Positions 25,529 to 34,903 of a stretch of DNA of 64,000 nucleotides are shown one piece after another. Under the pieces are notes generated by a model. The model was not told the origin of the DNA. It did not search any database and saw nothing but the letters and a program-made list of their open reading frames with translations. The DNA lies in contig NZ_JAVAMB010000007.1 of assembly GCF_030730925.1 (NCBI RefSeq), positions 221,644 to 285,643 of the forward strand, in the 5' to 3' direction. Positions within the stretch are counted from its first letter, which is position 1. The number at the start of each line of letters is the position of its first letter. The translations under genes were made by a program, and so were the position numbers. The stretch comes from Flavobacterium sp. DG2-3 (GTDB taxonomy: Bacteria > Bacteroidota > Bacteroidia > Flavobacteriales > Flavobacteriaceae).

Positions 25529-27965
25529 AGAAATTGCTCAAGAAGCAGTCGATATTACGTTTACTATTTTATTGAATTGTTGCGTGCGCGAATTGGGCAA
25601 CAGCAGTTTTTATGAAGGGGTTCCTAAATATGATCCTGTACTAAGATCTTATATGTCAAAGTATAATCATGAACTTCATCTAAAACTGGATTTTCCTGTA
25701 GATAAAGTCGAAGTCTACGCTCCTATTCGCTACAGATCTGAAACCTTCAGACATCTCTACGATTTTCCAGTAATGGAACGTGATCTTACTACTGAAACTA
25801 TAAAAGAAATAGATGCAGACCGTCTTTTAGAATTAATTACCAATCAGGTAAGACTTCAGTATCCGCTGGCAGATTCTAAAAATGTAAAAAAGAGAATGCA
25901 ACTGAGCACCGAAAAAATAGCACAGTTTTTAGAACATTTTCAAACTTCGGGTCAAGATTTTAATAAAGCTGAAATGACTTTTATTGAAGCCGAACAATTG
26001 TTTCCAGCAGGACATTTATTGCATCCGCTTACCAAAGGTCGTGAAGGTTTTACAGAATCTGAAGTTTTAAAATATGCTCCAGAAACAGGCGGTTATTTTC
26101 AGCTGTATTATTTTTTAGTGCATCCTGATTTGGTTACCGAAAAATCTGTAGATAACGTTTTGCCTTCAGATTTTGCAAAAACTACAGTTTTACAAGCTAG
26201 TAAAGAAGATCAAAAAACACAGGATTTATTGCAAAAATATTCAGATTGGAAAGTGCTGCCAGTTCACCCATGGGAAGCTTCATATTTTAAAACTCAGACT
26301 GTATTTGAGACGCTTACAAAAGAAAATCTTATTATCGATTTGGGTGAATTCGGAAAAGAATTTACAGCAACTTCATCAGTAAGAACGGTGTACAATAAGG
26401 AAAGCGATTATATGTATAAATTTTCGCTTCATGTAAAAATTACTGGAGCAGAACGCATTAATCATTTTCATGAATTGTACAGAGGCTATGAAGTTTCAAG
26501 GCTGATGCAAACCGCTTGGGGAGATAATGTAAAGAAAACCTATCCTGATATTGAATTGATCTGTGATCCTGGTTTTATATCCGTTTCTTATAACGGAAAT
26601 GTACTGGACAGTTTTTCTACAAGCGTGCGCTACAATCCGTTTAAAGTTACTGCAAGCGAAAAAGAAAATAACGTTTGTTTATTGGCTTCTTTATGTCAAG
26701 ACAGCATTTTAGGAAATCCTTCAAGAATGCAGAATGTAATCGAAAAAGCGTCACAGCAAACGGGATTATCTCTGGAAAAAACCAGTGAGATTTGGTTCGA
26801 AAAATATATCGATATCATCCTTACCGGTGTAGTAAAAATGTTTAACGAGCAAGGAATGTTCTGCGAATGGCATCAACAAAATACATTGGTACAGCTGGAT
26901 GCAGTGTTTATGCCAGAAAAACTGTTTTTCCGTGATAATCAAAGTTTTCTATTCCGTAAATCCTCTGAAGATCAGTTAGATAAAATTGCACCAGGCTTAT
27001 CTGAAAACGGAAAAATGTTTATTCCAGACGATCGTTTGTATAATCTAATACTTCACTATTTCTGGGTAGGAAACATTTTGGCAGTCGTAAATACATTTGG
27101 CGCTAGCAGACTTGCTGACGAAAAAAATCTTTTAAACATTCTATATGACAAATTAGAAGATTTACAAAAAGAAGACAAAAGCGGTTTAGTAACGTTTATT
27201 CTTGAAAGCCGTCATTGGAAAGTAAAAGGCAATTTACTTACGGCTCTAAATGATATTGACTGTGGTGGAAATCCTGCTGGGGTGACCCGCATCAATTTCC
27301 CGAATGTTTTGCACAAACGCTTTTTCTCTGAGCAATTAATTAATCCAAAAGGAAAAGAATTGGTGTATAATCGCTATTTCCCAAAAGAAGACGTAACGAT
27401 CAGTTTACGTCCTGTTGATTTGGAAAATGATTTGGAAATGATGCACGAATGGTTTCATCGTGATCACGCCAAAGCCAACTGGAAAATGGACTGGCCGTTG
27501 CGCGAACTGGAAACCTATTACAGAACCCTGCTTCCGAGTGACGGTTTGTACAGCTACATAGGAATGGCAAATGGCGAGCCAACTTTTAATATTGAAGTGT
27601 ATTGGCCAACCCGTGATGTATTGGGCGATTATTATGAGGTGCTGCCGACTGATTATGGAACACATCAATTTATTGCGCCGACAGATCCAAAACAAAAATT
27701 TGTTTCACCATCGACACAATGCATGATCGATTATGTGTTTGCACAGCCAGAAGTGGGTAGAATGGTTGGCGAAGGGTCTGTAGATTCGAGAGCTTCGATG
27801 ATGAATAAAGCTTTTCATGGCTTTAAAATCGATAAAGTCATCGAAATGCCGCACAAAACATCCAATCTTAATTTCTGCTACCGCGAATGGTATTGGGAGA
27901 AATTCCCTCAAAACAAAGACATTGTAATCAACTCTGAAACAGAGCATAATCTTATAAACCAATAA
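25509..27965 (+). CDS. IucA/IucC siderophore synthetase fused to an N-acyltransferase
   Basis: An 818-residue two-domain protein. Residues ~1-600 are an IucA/IucC NIS synthetase (LVHPDLVTEKSVD, KVLPVHPWEASYF, SSVRTVYN, YKFSLHVKITGAERIN), which condenses a carboxylate with an amine via an adenylate. After a linker (NPKGKELVYNRYFPKED), residues ~625-815 are a GNAT-type acyltransferase of the IucB/DesC/AlcE sort (SLRPVDLENDLEMMHEWFHRDHAKANW, GEPTFNIEVYWPTRD, FKIDKVIEMPHKTSNLNF). The acyltransferase would put a succinyl or acetyl group on the N-hydroxylated diamine, and the synthetase would join units. Other organisms usually encode these separately. It overlaps the decarboxylase and ends 1 bp before the N-hydroxylase start. 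Confidence 0.9.
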   Translation: MNTSSPKEIAQEAVDITFTILLNCCVRELGNSSFYEGVPKYDPVLRSYMSKYNHELHLKLDFPVDKVEVYAPIRYRSETFRHLYDFPVMERDLTTETIKEIDADRLLELITNQVRLQYPLADSKNVKKRMQLSTEKIAQFLEHFQTSGQDFNKAEMTFIEAEQLFPAGHLLHPLTKGREGFTESEVLKYAPETGGYFQLYYFLVHPDLVTEKSVDNVLPSDFAKTTVLQASKEDQKTQDLLQKYSDWKVLPVHPWEASYFKTQTVFETLTKENLIIDLGEFGKEFTATSSVRTVYNKESDYMYKFSLHVKITGAERINHFHELYRGYEVSRLMQTAWGDNVKKTYPDIELICDPGFISVSYNGNVLDSFSTSVRYNPFKVTASEKENNVCLLASLCQDSILGNPSRMQNVIEKASQQTGLSLEKTSEIWFEKYIDIILTGVVKMFNEQGMFCEWHQQNTLVQLDAVFMPEKLFFRDNQSFLFRKSSEDQLDKIAPGLSENGKMFIPDDRLYNLILHYFWVGNILAVVNTFGASRLADEKNLLNILYDKLEDLQKEDKSGLVTFILESRHWKVKGNLLTALNDIDCGGNPAGVTRINFPNVLHKRFFSEQLINPKGKELVYNRYFPKEDVTISLRPVDLENDLEMMHEWFHRDHAKANWKMDWPLRELETYYRTLLPSDGLYSYIGMANGEPTFNIEVYWPTRDVLGDYYEVLPTDYGTHQFIAPTDPKQKFVSPSTQCMIDYVFAQPEVGRMVGEGSVDSRASMMNKAFHGFKIDKVIEMPHKTSNLNFCYREWYWEKFPQNKDIVINSETEHNLINQ

Positions 27966-27966
27966 T

Positions 27967-29289
27967 ATGGAAGATCGTAAAATATATTCATTAATCGGAA
28001 TCGGAATCGGACCTTTCAATTTAGGTTTAGCCGCTTTGCTAGAACCTGTTGAAGACGTTTCAGCACTTTTCTTTGACCAAAAAGAACAATTTAACTGGCA
28101 TCCGGGTTTGCTTTTTGACCATGTTACACTGCAGACGCCATTTTTATGCGACTGCGTTTCAATGGCTGATCCAACAAGTAAGTTTAGTTTTTTAAATTTT
28201 CTTAAAAAGACAGATCGTTTGTATAAATTCTTTATCCGAGAAAACTTCTTTGTCCTTCGTAAAGAATATAATATGTACTGTCAATGGGTAATTAAACAAT
28301 TGAATAATTGCCGTTTTTCATCTAGCGTAAAAGAAATTTATTATAAAGATGGACTTTACGAATTGCATGTTTTTCATAAAGATGAAAATCAGACTAAAAT
28401 TTACTATTGTGAAAAATTAGTGTTAGGAACTGGTACTGTGCCTATTCTTCCTGATTTTGTTGATTTACAAGAAATGGAAAAAGTCTGCCACACGTCTAGC
28501 TATCTTTTTAATAAAGAAGAAATTTTGGAACAAGATACTGTTACTGTAATTGGTTCGGGCCAGAGTGCTGCCGAAGTATTTTTTGATCTGCTTCAAAACA
28601 GACCTAAAAACTTAAAACTGAATTGGTATTCCCGTCCCGACCGCTTTTTTGCAATGGAATATTCTAAGCTTGTTTTAGAACATACCTCGCCAGATTACAT
28701 CGATTATTTTCATCAAATGCCGGCTTCGACTCGTAAGGTTATGCTCGATCGTCAGAAATCACAATTTAAAGGGGTCAACTTTGATTTACTCAATGAAATT
28801 TACGATCACATGTATGCGCTTAGCGTAGACAACGTGGACATTGGCGTAAAAATCAGGCCTAATATTCAATTGGATGGTATAACCGTAGGGCTTCATGGCA
28901 ATTATGAATTGCATCTGGAGCAGATCGAACAGCAGAAAAAATTTACTGATTCTACCGACTATGTAATCTTAGGAACTGGATATCATTATCAAGAACCTCA
29001 ATTTCTGAAAGATATCCAACACCGAATTAGCAGAACTTCAACGGGCAGTTATGATGTAAAAAGAAATTATACTATCGATAATAACGGCAGCGAAATTTTT
29101 GTGCAAAACGCAGAAATTCATACCCACAGTTACATTTCATCAGATTTAGGAATGGGTGCTTATCGCAATTCTTATATCATTAACGAAGTCGCTAAACGTG
29201 AGGTCTATAAATTAGAAAAGAGAATTGCTTTTCAGGATTTTGACCTCTCGCATATTGCCACAGAAAAAGCAGCCGAAATTAGTATTTAA
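27967..29289 (+). CDS. desB-like: FAD-dependent amine/lysine N-hydroxylase (IucD/DesB family)
   Basis: A 440-residue flavin N-monooxygenase that makes the hydroxylamine of a hydroxamate siderophore. The FAD motif is LIGIGIGPFNLGLAALLE. The NADPH motif is TVIGSGQSAAEVFFDLLQ. The family C-terminal motif is DYVILGTGYHYQEPQFL. In this operon the substrate is more likely a diamine (cadaverine or its hydroxy form) than free lysine, because a decarboxylase is encoded just upstream. That is inference. It is separated from the following IucA/IucC gene by 10 bp. Confidence 0.92.
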   Translation: MEDRKIYSLIGIGIGPFNLGLAALLEPVEDVSALFFDQKEQFNWHPGLLFDHVTLQTPFLCDCVSMADPTSKFSFLNFLKKTDRLYKFFIRENFFVLRKEYNMYCQWVIKQLNNCRFSSSVKEIYYKDGLYELHVFHKDENQTKIYYCEKLVLGTGTVPILPDFVDLQEMEKVCHTSSYLFNKEEILEQDTVTVIGSGQSAAEVFFDLLQNRPKNLKLNWYSRPDRFFAMEYSKLVLEHTSPDYIDYFHQMPASTRKVMLDRQKSQFKGVNFDLLNEIYDHMYALSVDNVDIGVKIRPNIQLDGITVGLHGNYELHLEQIEQQKKFTDSTDYVILGTGYHYQEPQFLKDIQHRISRTSTGSYDVKRNYTIDNNGSEIFVQNAEIHTHSYISSDLGMGAYRNSYIINEVAKREVYKLEKRIAFQDFDLSHIATEKAAEISI

Positions 29290-29299
29290 TCCCTCAAAA

Positions 29300-31150
29300 A
29301 TGAATCTAGAAACAATACCACACTTCGAAGTTTTTACCGCTCCCGTTTGGGAAAAGGTAAATCTTAATCTGCTGGCCAAGAGTTTAGCCGAATTAATGCA
29401 TGAAGATGTTGCCAAACCTACTATTACGGGCAGTGAAAAAGATGGTCTTAAACATTTTAAACTGACCACCGATCGTCCAGAGGTTTACTATACTTTTTCA
29501 GCCTATCCAAGACTTTTGGAATATTGGCATGTTGAAAAAGAAAGTATCCAGAGATGGGAAAATAATATAGCCGCTTCCGCGAAAGATGTTCTTTCGTTTT
29601 TTATGGAATTGCAGCAAACCTTTGGCATCGACTCTTTTACATTGGCAAAATACACCGAAGAACTTCTCAATACCTTATATGCAGATGCGCATTTGTACAC
29701 AAGAGAAAAACTGAGCGCGGCTGAGTTGACAAAAGCTGATTATCAAACTATCGAACATCAAATGGAAGGTCATCCGTGGGTTATTGCCAATAAAGGACGT
29801 GTTGGTTTCAATAATAGCGAATATCACAATTATGCTCCCGAAGCCAATAAAAACACCGATTTATACTGGCTGGCCGCGCATAAAAAAAGAGCATTATTTA
29901 ATTCTTTAGAAACTATCCATTTTGATGATTTTTATGCAGCAGAATTAGGCGCGGAAGTTTATAAAGGATTTCAGGAAAAACTTCGCAGTCTGAAACTTGA
30001 GGTTGAAGATTACGTTTTTATTCCCGTACATCCGTGGCAGTTAAACAATAAAATTTTATTGCAGTTTCATCAGGATTTGGCCAATCAATTTTTAGTGATT
30101 TTGGGCAAAAGCGACGATGTATATTCGCCTCAGCAAAGTATTCGAACTTTCTTTAATTTAAGTTATCCAACCAAACATTATGTAAAAACGGCGCTCTCTA
30201 TTTTGAGCACCGGAAACATCCGCGGACTTTCTCCAAAACAAATGGATATTGCTCCAAGAGTTACCAAATGGGTAAAAGATATGCTCGAAAAAGATCCTTA
30301 TTTTGAGGAAAAAGAAGTAGTTCTTTTAGGCGAAGTGGCTACAGTTTCGTATCGTCATCCGCAGTACAATGCCATAGCTGACAGTCCGTATCATTATCGT
30401 GAAATGTTAGGCGCCTTATGGAGAGAAAGTGCCGAAAAATACCGCAAGCCCGAAGAAAATTTAATGACGATGGCTTCTTTATTATATATAGATGGCAACG
30501 ATCGTCCTTTTCTACAGGAGTTAATAAATGTTTCAGGATTGACCATTCAAAACTGGCTGGAACAATATTTAGAAGCGTATCTAAAACCTTTGCTACATAT
30601 TTATTATCAGCATTCTTTGTGTGTGACACCGCATGGCGAGAATATTATTTTAGTTATGAAAAATGGAATTCCGCAGCGCATTATCATCAAAGATTTTGTT
30701 GATGATATTGTTTTGACAGAAGAAGCCAAAGCAAAATTACCAGACGAGCTTAAAGACGGTCTGATTCAATCTTCTAATAAAGAAAATACACCTTTGTTTA
30801 TTTTAATAGGTGTTTTTGATGCCTTTTTTAGATACTTGTCTGACATTCTGCATACTTATATGGATTATGACGAACATTTGTTTTGGAAAACCGTAATCGG
30901 ATCAATTGAAGAATATCAGCAGGATAATCCGCATCTTATAGAACGTTTTGAAAAGTACAATCTTTTTGAACCTGAATTTAAGCGCTTTTATATCAATAGT
31001 TTAAAACTGTTGAATAATGGTTATGCGGAACAAACTGGTTTTGCCGTGCCGAAAAAAGGAAGCAAACTGCCTAATCCGCTTTATGTAATCAGGCAGTACG
31101 AAATGAACGAGTTTACAGAGATCAGTGAAACAATACAACACCAATCATGA
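29300..31150 (+). CDS. desD-like: IucA/IucC family siderophore synthetase (DesD-like)
   Basis: A 616-residue NIS synthetase. I chose the ATG at 29300 (MNLETIPHFEVFTAPVWEKV), which follows the previous stop by 10 bp. The longer frame from 29225 would run 25 residues into the upstream gene. Signatures: EGHPWVIANKGRVGFNNSEY, VFIPVHPWQLNNK (His that binds ATP), PTKHYVKTALSILSTGNIRGLSP, SLCVTPHGENIILVMKNGIP and IIKDFVDD. The length and order match the DesD/IucC type that oligomerises and may macrocyclise N-hydroxy-N-succinylcadaverine units. It overlaps the exporter gene by 4 bp (ATGA). Confidence 0.92.
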   Translation: MNLETIPHFEVFTAPVWEKVNLNLLAKSLAELMHEDVAKPTITGSEKDGLKHFKLTTDRPEVYYTFSAYPRLLEYWHVEKESIQRWENNIAASAKDVLSFFMELQQTFGIDSFTLAKYTEELLNTLYADAHLYTREKLSAAELTKADYQTIEHQMEGHPWVIANKGRVGFNNSEYHNYAPEANKNTDLYWLAAHKKRALFNSLETIHFDDFYAAELGAEVYKGFQEKLRSLKLEVEDYVFIPVHPWQLNNKILLQFHQDLANQFLVILGKSDDVYSPQQSIRTFFNLSYPTKHYVKTALSILSTGNIRGLSPKQMDIAPRVTKWVKDMLEKDPYFEEKEVVLLGEVATVSYRHPQYNAIADSPYHYREMLGALWRESAEKYRKPEENLMTMASLLYIDGNDRPFLQELINVSGLTIQNWLEQYLEAYLKPLLHIYYQHSLCVTPHGENIILVMKNGIPQRIIIKDFVDDIVLTEEAKAKLPDELKDGLIQSSNKENTPLFILIGVFDAFFRYLSDILHTYMDYDEHLFWKTVIGSIEEYQQDNPHLIERFEKYNLFEPEFKRFYINSLKLLNNGYAEQTGFAVPKKGSKLPNPLYVIRQYEMNEFTEISETIQHQS

Positions 31151-32553
31151 AGGCAGCTGTATTGAGACTTCAATCTTATACCGATTTGTTTGTTACGGCG
31201 GTGTTAGGCAGAGAAAAAAAATTCACTTCTGGCAGTATTAATCGGGCAATTGTTTTGCTGGCCGTTCCTATGGTTTTAGAGCTGGTAATGGAATCTGTTT
31301 TTGTTTGTGCCAGCTTGTTTTTTGTGAGCAAACTGGGTGCTGCAGCAGTTTCTATTGTAGGCTCAACAGAATCGGTTATCAGTTTTTCATATTCGGTTTC
31401 TATTGGTCTAAGCATTGCAGCTTCGACTTTGATTGCGCGGCGCGTTGGCGAACAGAATTTTAAGGAGGCTAGCGTTACAGCGGGACAGGTCATCAACATC
31501 AGTGTAATCTGCGGGATTCTAATCAGCATTATGTGTTTTATATGGAGCGATGAAATATTGGGACTAATGGGGCTTTCTCCAGCGAGTATAATACAAGGAA
31601 GCTTGTACGCAAAAGTAATGTTTGCCAGCTGCGGTTTTATCATTATCCGCATTGCCTTAAACGGAATTCTGCGCGGCGCGGGTTATGCTTCTATGGCGAT
31701 GCGAACGCTATGGCTTTCGAATATATTAAATATTCTTTTGTGCCCGCTCCTTATTTTTGGATGGGGGCCAATACCCGCCTACGGATTATTGGGAGTTGGT
31801 ATCGCTACAGCCGTAGCCCGTTTTGTCGGAGTTGGTTATCAGGCGTTTCATTTGATTAAAGGTTCAACTATTCTTCAAATTGGAAAACAGCAACTGGCGC
31901 TTCACCGTGAAACTTTCCAAAAAGTGGTGCGACTTGCTTTTGGCGGTATGCTGCAATATTTGATTCCTGCGTCGAGCTGGCTGTTTATGATTAAAATTGT
32001 TTCTCATTTTGGAGGCAATGCTTTGGCAGGTTATATCATAGCACAGCGAGTTGCTTCAATCGTAACTACTCCGGCCTGGGGAATCGGAAATGCAGCAGGA
32101 ATTTTAACCGGACAAAATCTTGGCGCACAACAGCCCGAAAGAGCCGAAAAATCGGTTTGGAGAGCTGGAATGATTAATATGTGTTTTTTAATTTCAGTAG
32201 CCATCCTATGGATTTTTATGGCAGATCCGGTTGTCAGAATCTTTTCAGACGTGCCCGAAGTTATTGATCACAGCACGACTTACATTCATATTATTTCTCT
32301 CGCTTATGTATTACTAGGTTATACAATGGTTATTTCCAGAGCGCTTAATGCGGCGGGAAAAGTTATGATTGTGACACTGCTTTACATTCTCATGTTTTAC
32401 GTGATCCAGATACCGCTTTCGTTTGTGTTCGGAGTCGCGTTGAATTTCGGTCCAAAAGGGATTTTTGCTGCGATATTGCTTTCAGAGCTTGTATTGGCTT
32501 TTGGGTGTATTGCGATATTCAGAACAGGAAAATGGAAACTGGCTAAAGTTTAA
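31147..32553 (+). CDS. MATE family efflux transporter (probable siderophore exporter)
   Basis: A 468-residue inner-membrane protein with about 12 hydrophobic segments and two MATE halves (FTSGSINRAIVLLAVPMVLELVMESVF at the start of the first, and QKVVRLAFGGMLQYLIPASSWLFMI at the start of the second). MATE pumps use H+ or Na+ gradients to export small molecules. Its start overlaps the stop of the IucA/IucC synthetase by 4 bp, so export of the newly made siderophore is the natural inference. It ends the tightly packed part of the operon; the next gene is about 450 bp away across repeat elements. Confidence 0.88.
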   Translation: MKAAVLRLQSYTDLFVTAVLGREKKFTSGSINRAIVLLAVPMVLELVMESVFVCASLFFVSKLGAAAVSIVGSTESVISFSYSVSIGLSIAASTLIARRVGEQNFKEASVTAGQVINISVICGILISIMCFIWSDEILGLMGLSPASIIQGSLYAKVMFASCGFIIIRIALNGILRGAGYASMAMRTLWLSNILNILLCPLLIFGWGPIPAYGLLGVGIATAVARFVGVGYQAFHLIKGSTILQIGKQQLALHRETFQKVVRLAFGGMLQYLIPASSWLFMIKIVSHFGGNALAGYIIAQRVASIVTTPAWGIGNAAGILTGQNLGAQQPERAEKSVWRAGMINMCFLISVAILWIFMADPVVRIFSDVPEVIDHSTTYIHIISLAYVLLGYTMVISRALNAAGKVMIVTLLYILMFYVIQIPLSFVFGVALNFGPKGIFAAILLSELVLAFGCIAIFRTGKWKLAKV

Positions 32554-32641
32554 GAATAAATAGTATAATTTTTTAAACACATAGTCCCGATAGCTCTCGG
32601 GAATAGGTTTTTGAGTTTGAAAGATGAGTAAACCACAAAGT

Positions 32642-32771
32642 TTGTCATCTCGACGAAGGAGAGATCACACTAGTATTTCCACTCAGATATTCGCCAATCT
32701 TTGTCGAGTTTCTTACAGAGATTTGCTTCGCCTGTTCGCTATCGCTCGGGTCTCGTGCCTCGAAATGACAA
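32642..32771. repeat. Interspersed palindromic element with TTGTCATYTCGA ends
   Basis: The ends are TTGTCATCTCGA (32642-32653) and its near-inverse TCGAAATGACAA (32760-32771). Internal segments are also self-complementary. I recall very similar intergenic elements in many Flavobacterium genomes. No open frame. It is probably a non-autonomous REP- or MITE-like repeat, sitting between the exporter and the carrier-protein gene. Confidence 0.6.
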
Positions 32772-32806
32772 AAAAGCCGAAAACATTCTTATGAAACTGA
32801 ATGTCC

Positions 32807-32887
32807 TAGCCCCGATAGAAGTGGAAATCCTTTTTGATTTTTTCTTTAAAAATAAAAAAGATTGCAACGGATAGCGGGATTAGCTCC
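32807..32887. repeat. Second interspersed palindromic repeat (TAGCCCCGAT ... AGCGGGATTAGCT)
   Basis: Imperfect inverted arms TAGCCCCGATAG and GGATAGCGGGATTAGCT flank an A/T-rich centre. A related small hairpin (TCCCGA / TCGGGA) is at 32585-32602. The form matches another common flavobacterial intergenic repeat as I remember it. No coding potential. Confidence 0.5.
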
Positions 32888-33001
32888 TAAAAAAAAAGAT
32901 TGTACAATTAGTCAGCTTTCAAAAAAATGTTTCTAATGTATTTAAAATCAAATCAAACAATTTAAAATTAACAACATAAACAAATTAAAAATAACATCAT
33001 T

Positions 33002-33244
33002 ATGAGTACAACACAAGAATTACATCAAGTATTTGCAACTGCATTTGAAATACCAGTAGAATCAATCACGCCCGATTTAGAATATCAGGGTATTGTAGAA
33101 TGGGATTCTATGAGCCATTTGCTTTTGGTTGAAGAACTGGAGCGATTTTATGACATAGCCATTCCGATGGAAGATATTCTGGAAATGGGAAACATCGATA
33201 AAATAAAAGCAATACTGAAGAAAAACGGTGTAGAAATCCAATAA
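33002..33244 (+). CDS. Acyl carrier protein
   Basis: An 80-residue carrier protein. The phosphopantetheine serine is in VEWDSMSHLLLVEELE (DSM motif, about residue 39), followed by the usual second helix and the acidic IPMEDILEMGNID. It is 17 bp before an AMP-dependent ligase, suggesting the ligase loads an acyl or aminoacyl group onto it. It is not a housekeeping fatty-acid ACP by context. A role in acylating or extending the siderophore encoded upstream is inferred from position. Confidence 0.88.
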   Translation: MSTTQELHQVFATAFEIPVESITPDLEYQGIVEWDSMSHLLLVEELERFYDIAIPMEDILEMGNIDKIKAILKKNGVEIQ

Positions 33245-33261
33245 TTTCAAAAGAAAAAAGT

Positions 33262-34677
33262 ATGGAACTTTATGATTTAATTCAAAAGAATAAAAAAATA
33301 AATTTTATAGATGCAAAGACCAAAGTTGTCAAAACGTTTAAGCAAATACACGAATCGCTAGATATTGAAGATCTGCGTGCGGTTGTATTTATTTATAATG
33401 ACAATCAGCTGCCGGCGATTGAAACGTTTTTGAATTTTTATCAAAAAAAGTATACCGTAGCCTTGCTTAATGCGGGTTTGCACCCTGAGTTTAAACAAAA
33501 CCTGGAAGATGAATATAGGCCCGCTTATATCTTCGATCCGTCAAGAACGGAAGTTGGAGGTTATGATTTAAAGCAAGTGTCTAAAGATATTGCTGTTTTT
33601 AAAAGAAAAGAAATTCGCCTCTACCCTATTCATGGCGATGTGAAACTTTTAATGAGTACGTCTGGGACTACGGGTTCGCCAAAATTTGTTAAGATTTCAG
33701 ATCATAACTTGGTTCAGAATGCTTTATCTATTATGGAGTACATGCCAATAACGGAACACGATGTTGTTCCGTTAAATGTGCCCATTAATTTTGTGTACGG
33801 CTTTTCGATTTTTACAACCAACTGCATCAAAGCCAAAACCATTGTGTGTACCGACAGAGATGTGCTCCAAAAAGAATTCTGGTCAGATCTTACGGAATAT
33901 GGTTATTCTACACTGAGCGGTGTTCCTTATTTTTATGAGTTGCTGCAGCGCTTTGGCTTCTTTAAAAAAGACACTCCAACATTACGTTATTTGACTCATA
34001 CGGGTGGAATGCTCAATCAAGAACTGGCAAATGTGATTTCAAATTATACTGATAATTACAACAAACTGTTTTTTGCACAATACGGACAAACCGAAGCCAG
34101 CGGCAGAATGGCTGTTTTACCGCCAAACGATTTTAAGGATAAAGGAACTTCTATAGGATTTACGGTAAAAAACGGAAGGTTTGAAATTGATGAAAACACT
34201 GGAGAATTGATTTATTACGGGCCAAATGTTTCTGGCGGTTATGCCAACAACATCTTTGATTTACAGCATTATGACGAAACAGATAAACTGTATACTGGCG
34301 ATTTAGCCGAAAAAGATGAATTGGGCTATTACCATATTAAGGGACGCATTAAACGCATTATGAAATTGTTTGGAATGCGCTTAAACCTGGACGAAGTTGA
34401 AGTTTTATTGAAAAATGAGTTGGGCGGGCAAACCTTTATTTGTATAAGTGTTCAGGATAAATATCTCGGCGTAATACATCAGGACGAAACTTTATCTCGC
34501 GAAACCATAACTCAAGTAACAAAGGAAAAATTGGGATTGCATGCCAGTTCGATAAAAAACTATTATTTCGACCAAGTGCCTCTGACTGTTAACGGTAAAG
34601 TCGATTATCCTGCTCTTAACAGATCTATCAACGAAAACGAAGACTCATTTGCGACTGCAAAAACGGTTGTCGGATAA
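33262..34677 (+). CDS. AMP-dependent synthetase/ligase (adenylation enzyme)
   Basis: A 471-residue adenylate-forming enzyme. The AMP-binding core motif is LLMSTSGTTGSPKFVKIS. Others are FFAQYGQTEASGRMAVLP (A5) and LYTGDLAEKDELGYYHIKGRIKRIMKLFGMRLNLDEVE (A7-A8). The conserved C-terminal lysine is in LTVNGKVDYPAL. It is slightly shorter than typical acyl-CoA synthetases because the N-terminal subdomain is compact. With the carrier protein 17 bp upstream it forms a stand-alone loading pair. The substrate is unknown; a short carboxylic or amino acid is possible. Confidence 0.88.
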   Translation: MELYDLIQKNKKINFIDAKTKVVKTFKQIHESLDIEDLRAVVFIYNDNQLPAIETFLNFYQKKYTVALLNAGLHPEFKQNLEDEYRPAYIFDPSRTEVGGYDLKQVSKDIAVFKRKEIRLYPIHGDVKLLMSTSGTTGSPKFVKISDHNLVQNALSIMEYMPITEHDVVPLNVPINFVYGFSIFTTNCIKAKTIVCTDRDVLQKEFWSDLTEYGYSTLSGVPYFYELLQRFGFFKKDTPTLRYLTHTGGMLNQELANVISNYTDNYNKLFFAQYGQTEASGRMAVLPPNDFKDKGTSIGFTVKNGRFEIDENTGELIYYGPNVSGGYANNIFDLQHYDETDKLYTGDLAEKDELGYYHIKGRIKRIMKLFGMRLNLDEVEVLLKNELGGQTFICISVQDKYLGVIHQDETLSRETITQVTKEKLGLHASSIKNYYFDQVPLTVNGKVDYPALNRSINENEDSFATAKTVVG

Positions 34678-34716
34678 TACAATTATTTAAAGTGCAGTGT
34701 GCAAAAATCAAACATG

Positions 34717-34829
34717 GATAAAGCGGATTTGCTTCGCTAAAACGCAGATAAAAACTGATTTTAAATATTGAAATTAAAAAATCCGTAAAATCCGCGTTTT
34801 CGCGATAGCGAATCCGTAAAATCCGCGTC
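34717..34829. repeat. Interspersed palindromic repeat (AAGCGGATTT / AAATCCGCGTT type)
   Basis: Arms such as AAGCGGATTTGCTTCGCTAA and the inverse-like AATCCGTAAAATCCGCG repeat within 113 bp, with two copies of AATCCGTAAAATCCGCG on the right side. This is a third kind of palindromic intergenic repeat in the siderophore region, with no coding potential. Confidence 0.5.
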
Positions 34830-34903
34830 AAAATATAAACGCAACGTATTAAATATATAATAACTAATAGGTTTGGTAAACCTTAATGATTAAAAATAAA
34901 ACT

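Noticed and set aside
34870..34882. Short palindrome GGTTTGGTAAACC before the membrane acyltransferase gene
   Set aside because: Too short and single-copy in what I could see; it may be chance or a weak hairpin, so it is not listed as a regulatory site.
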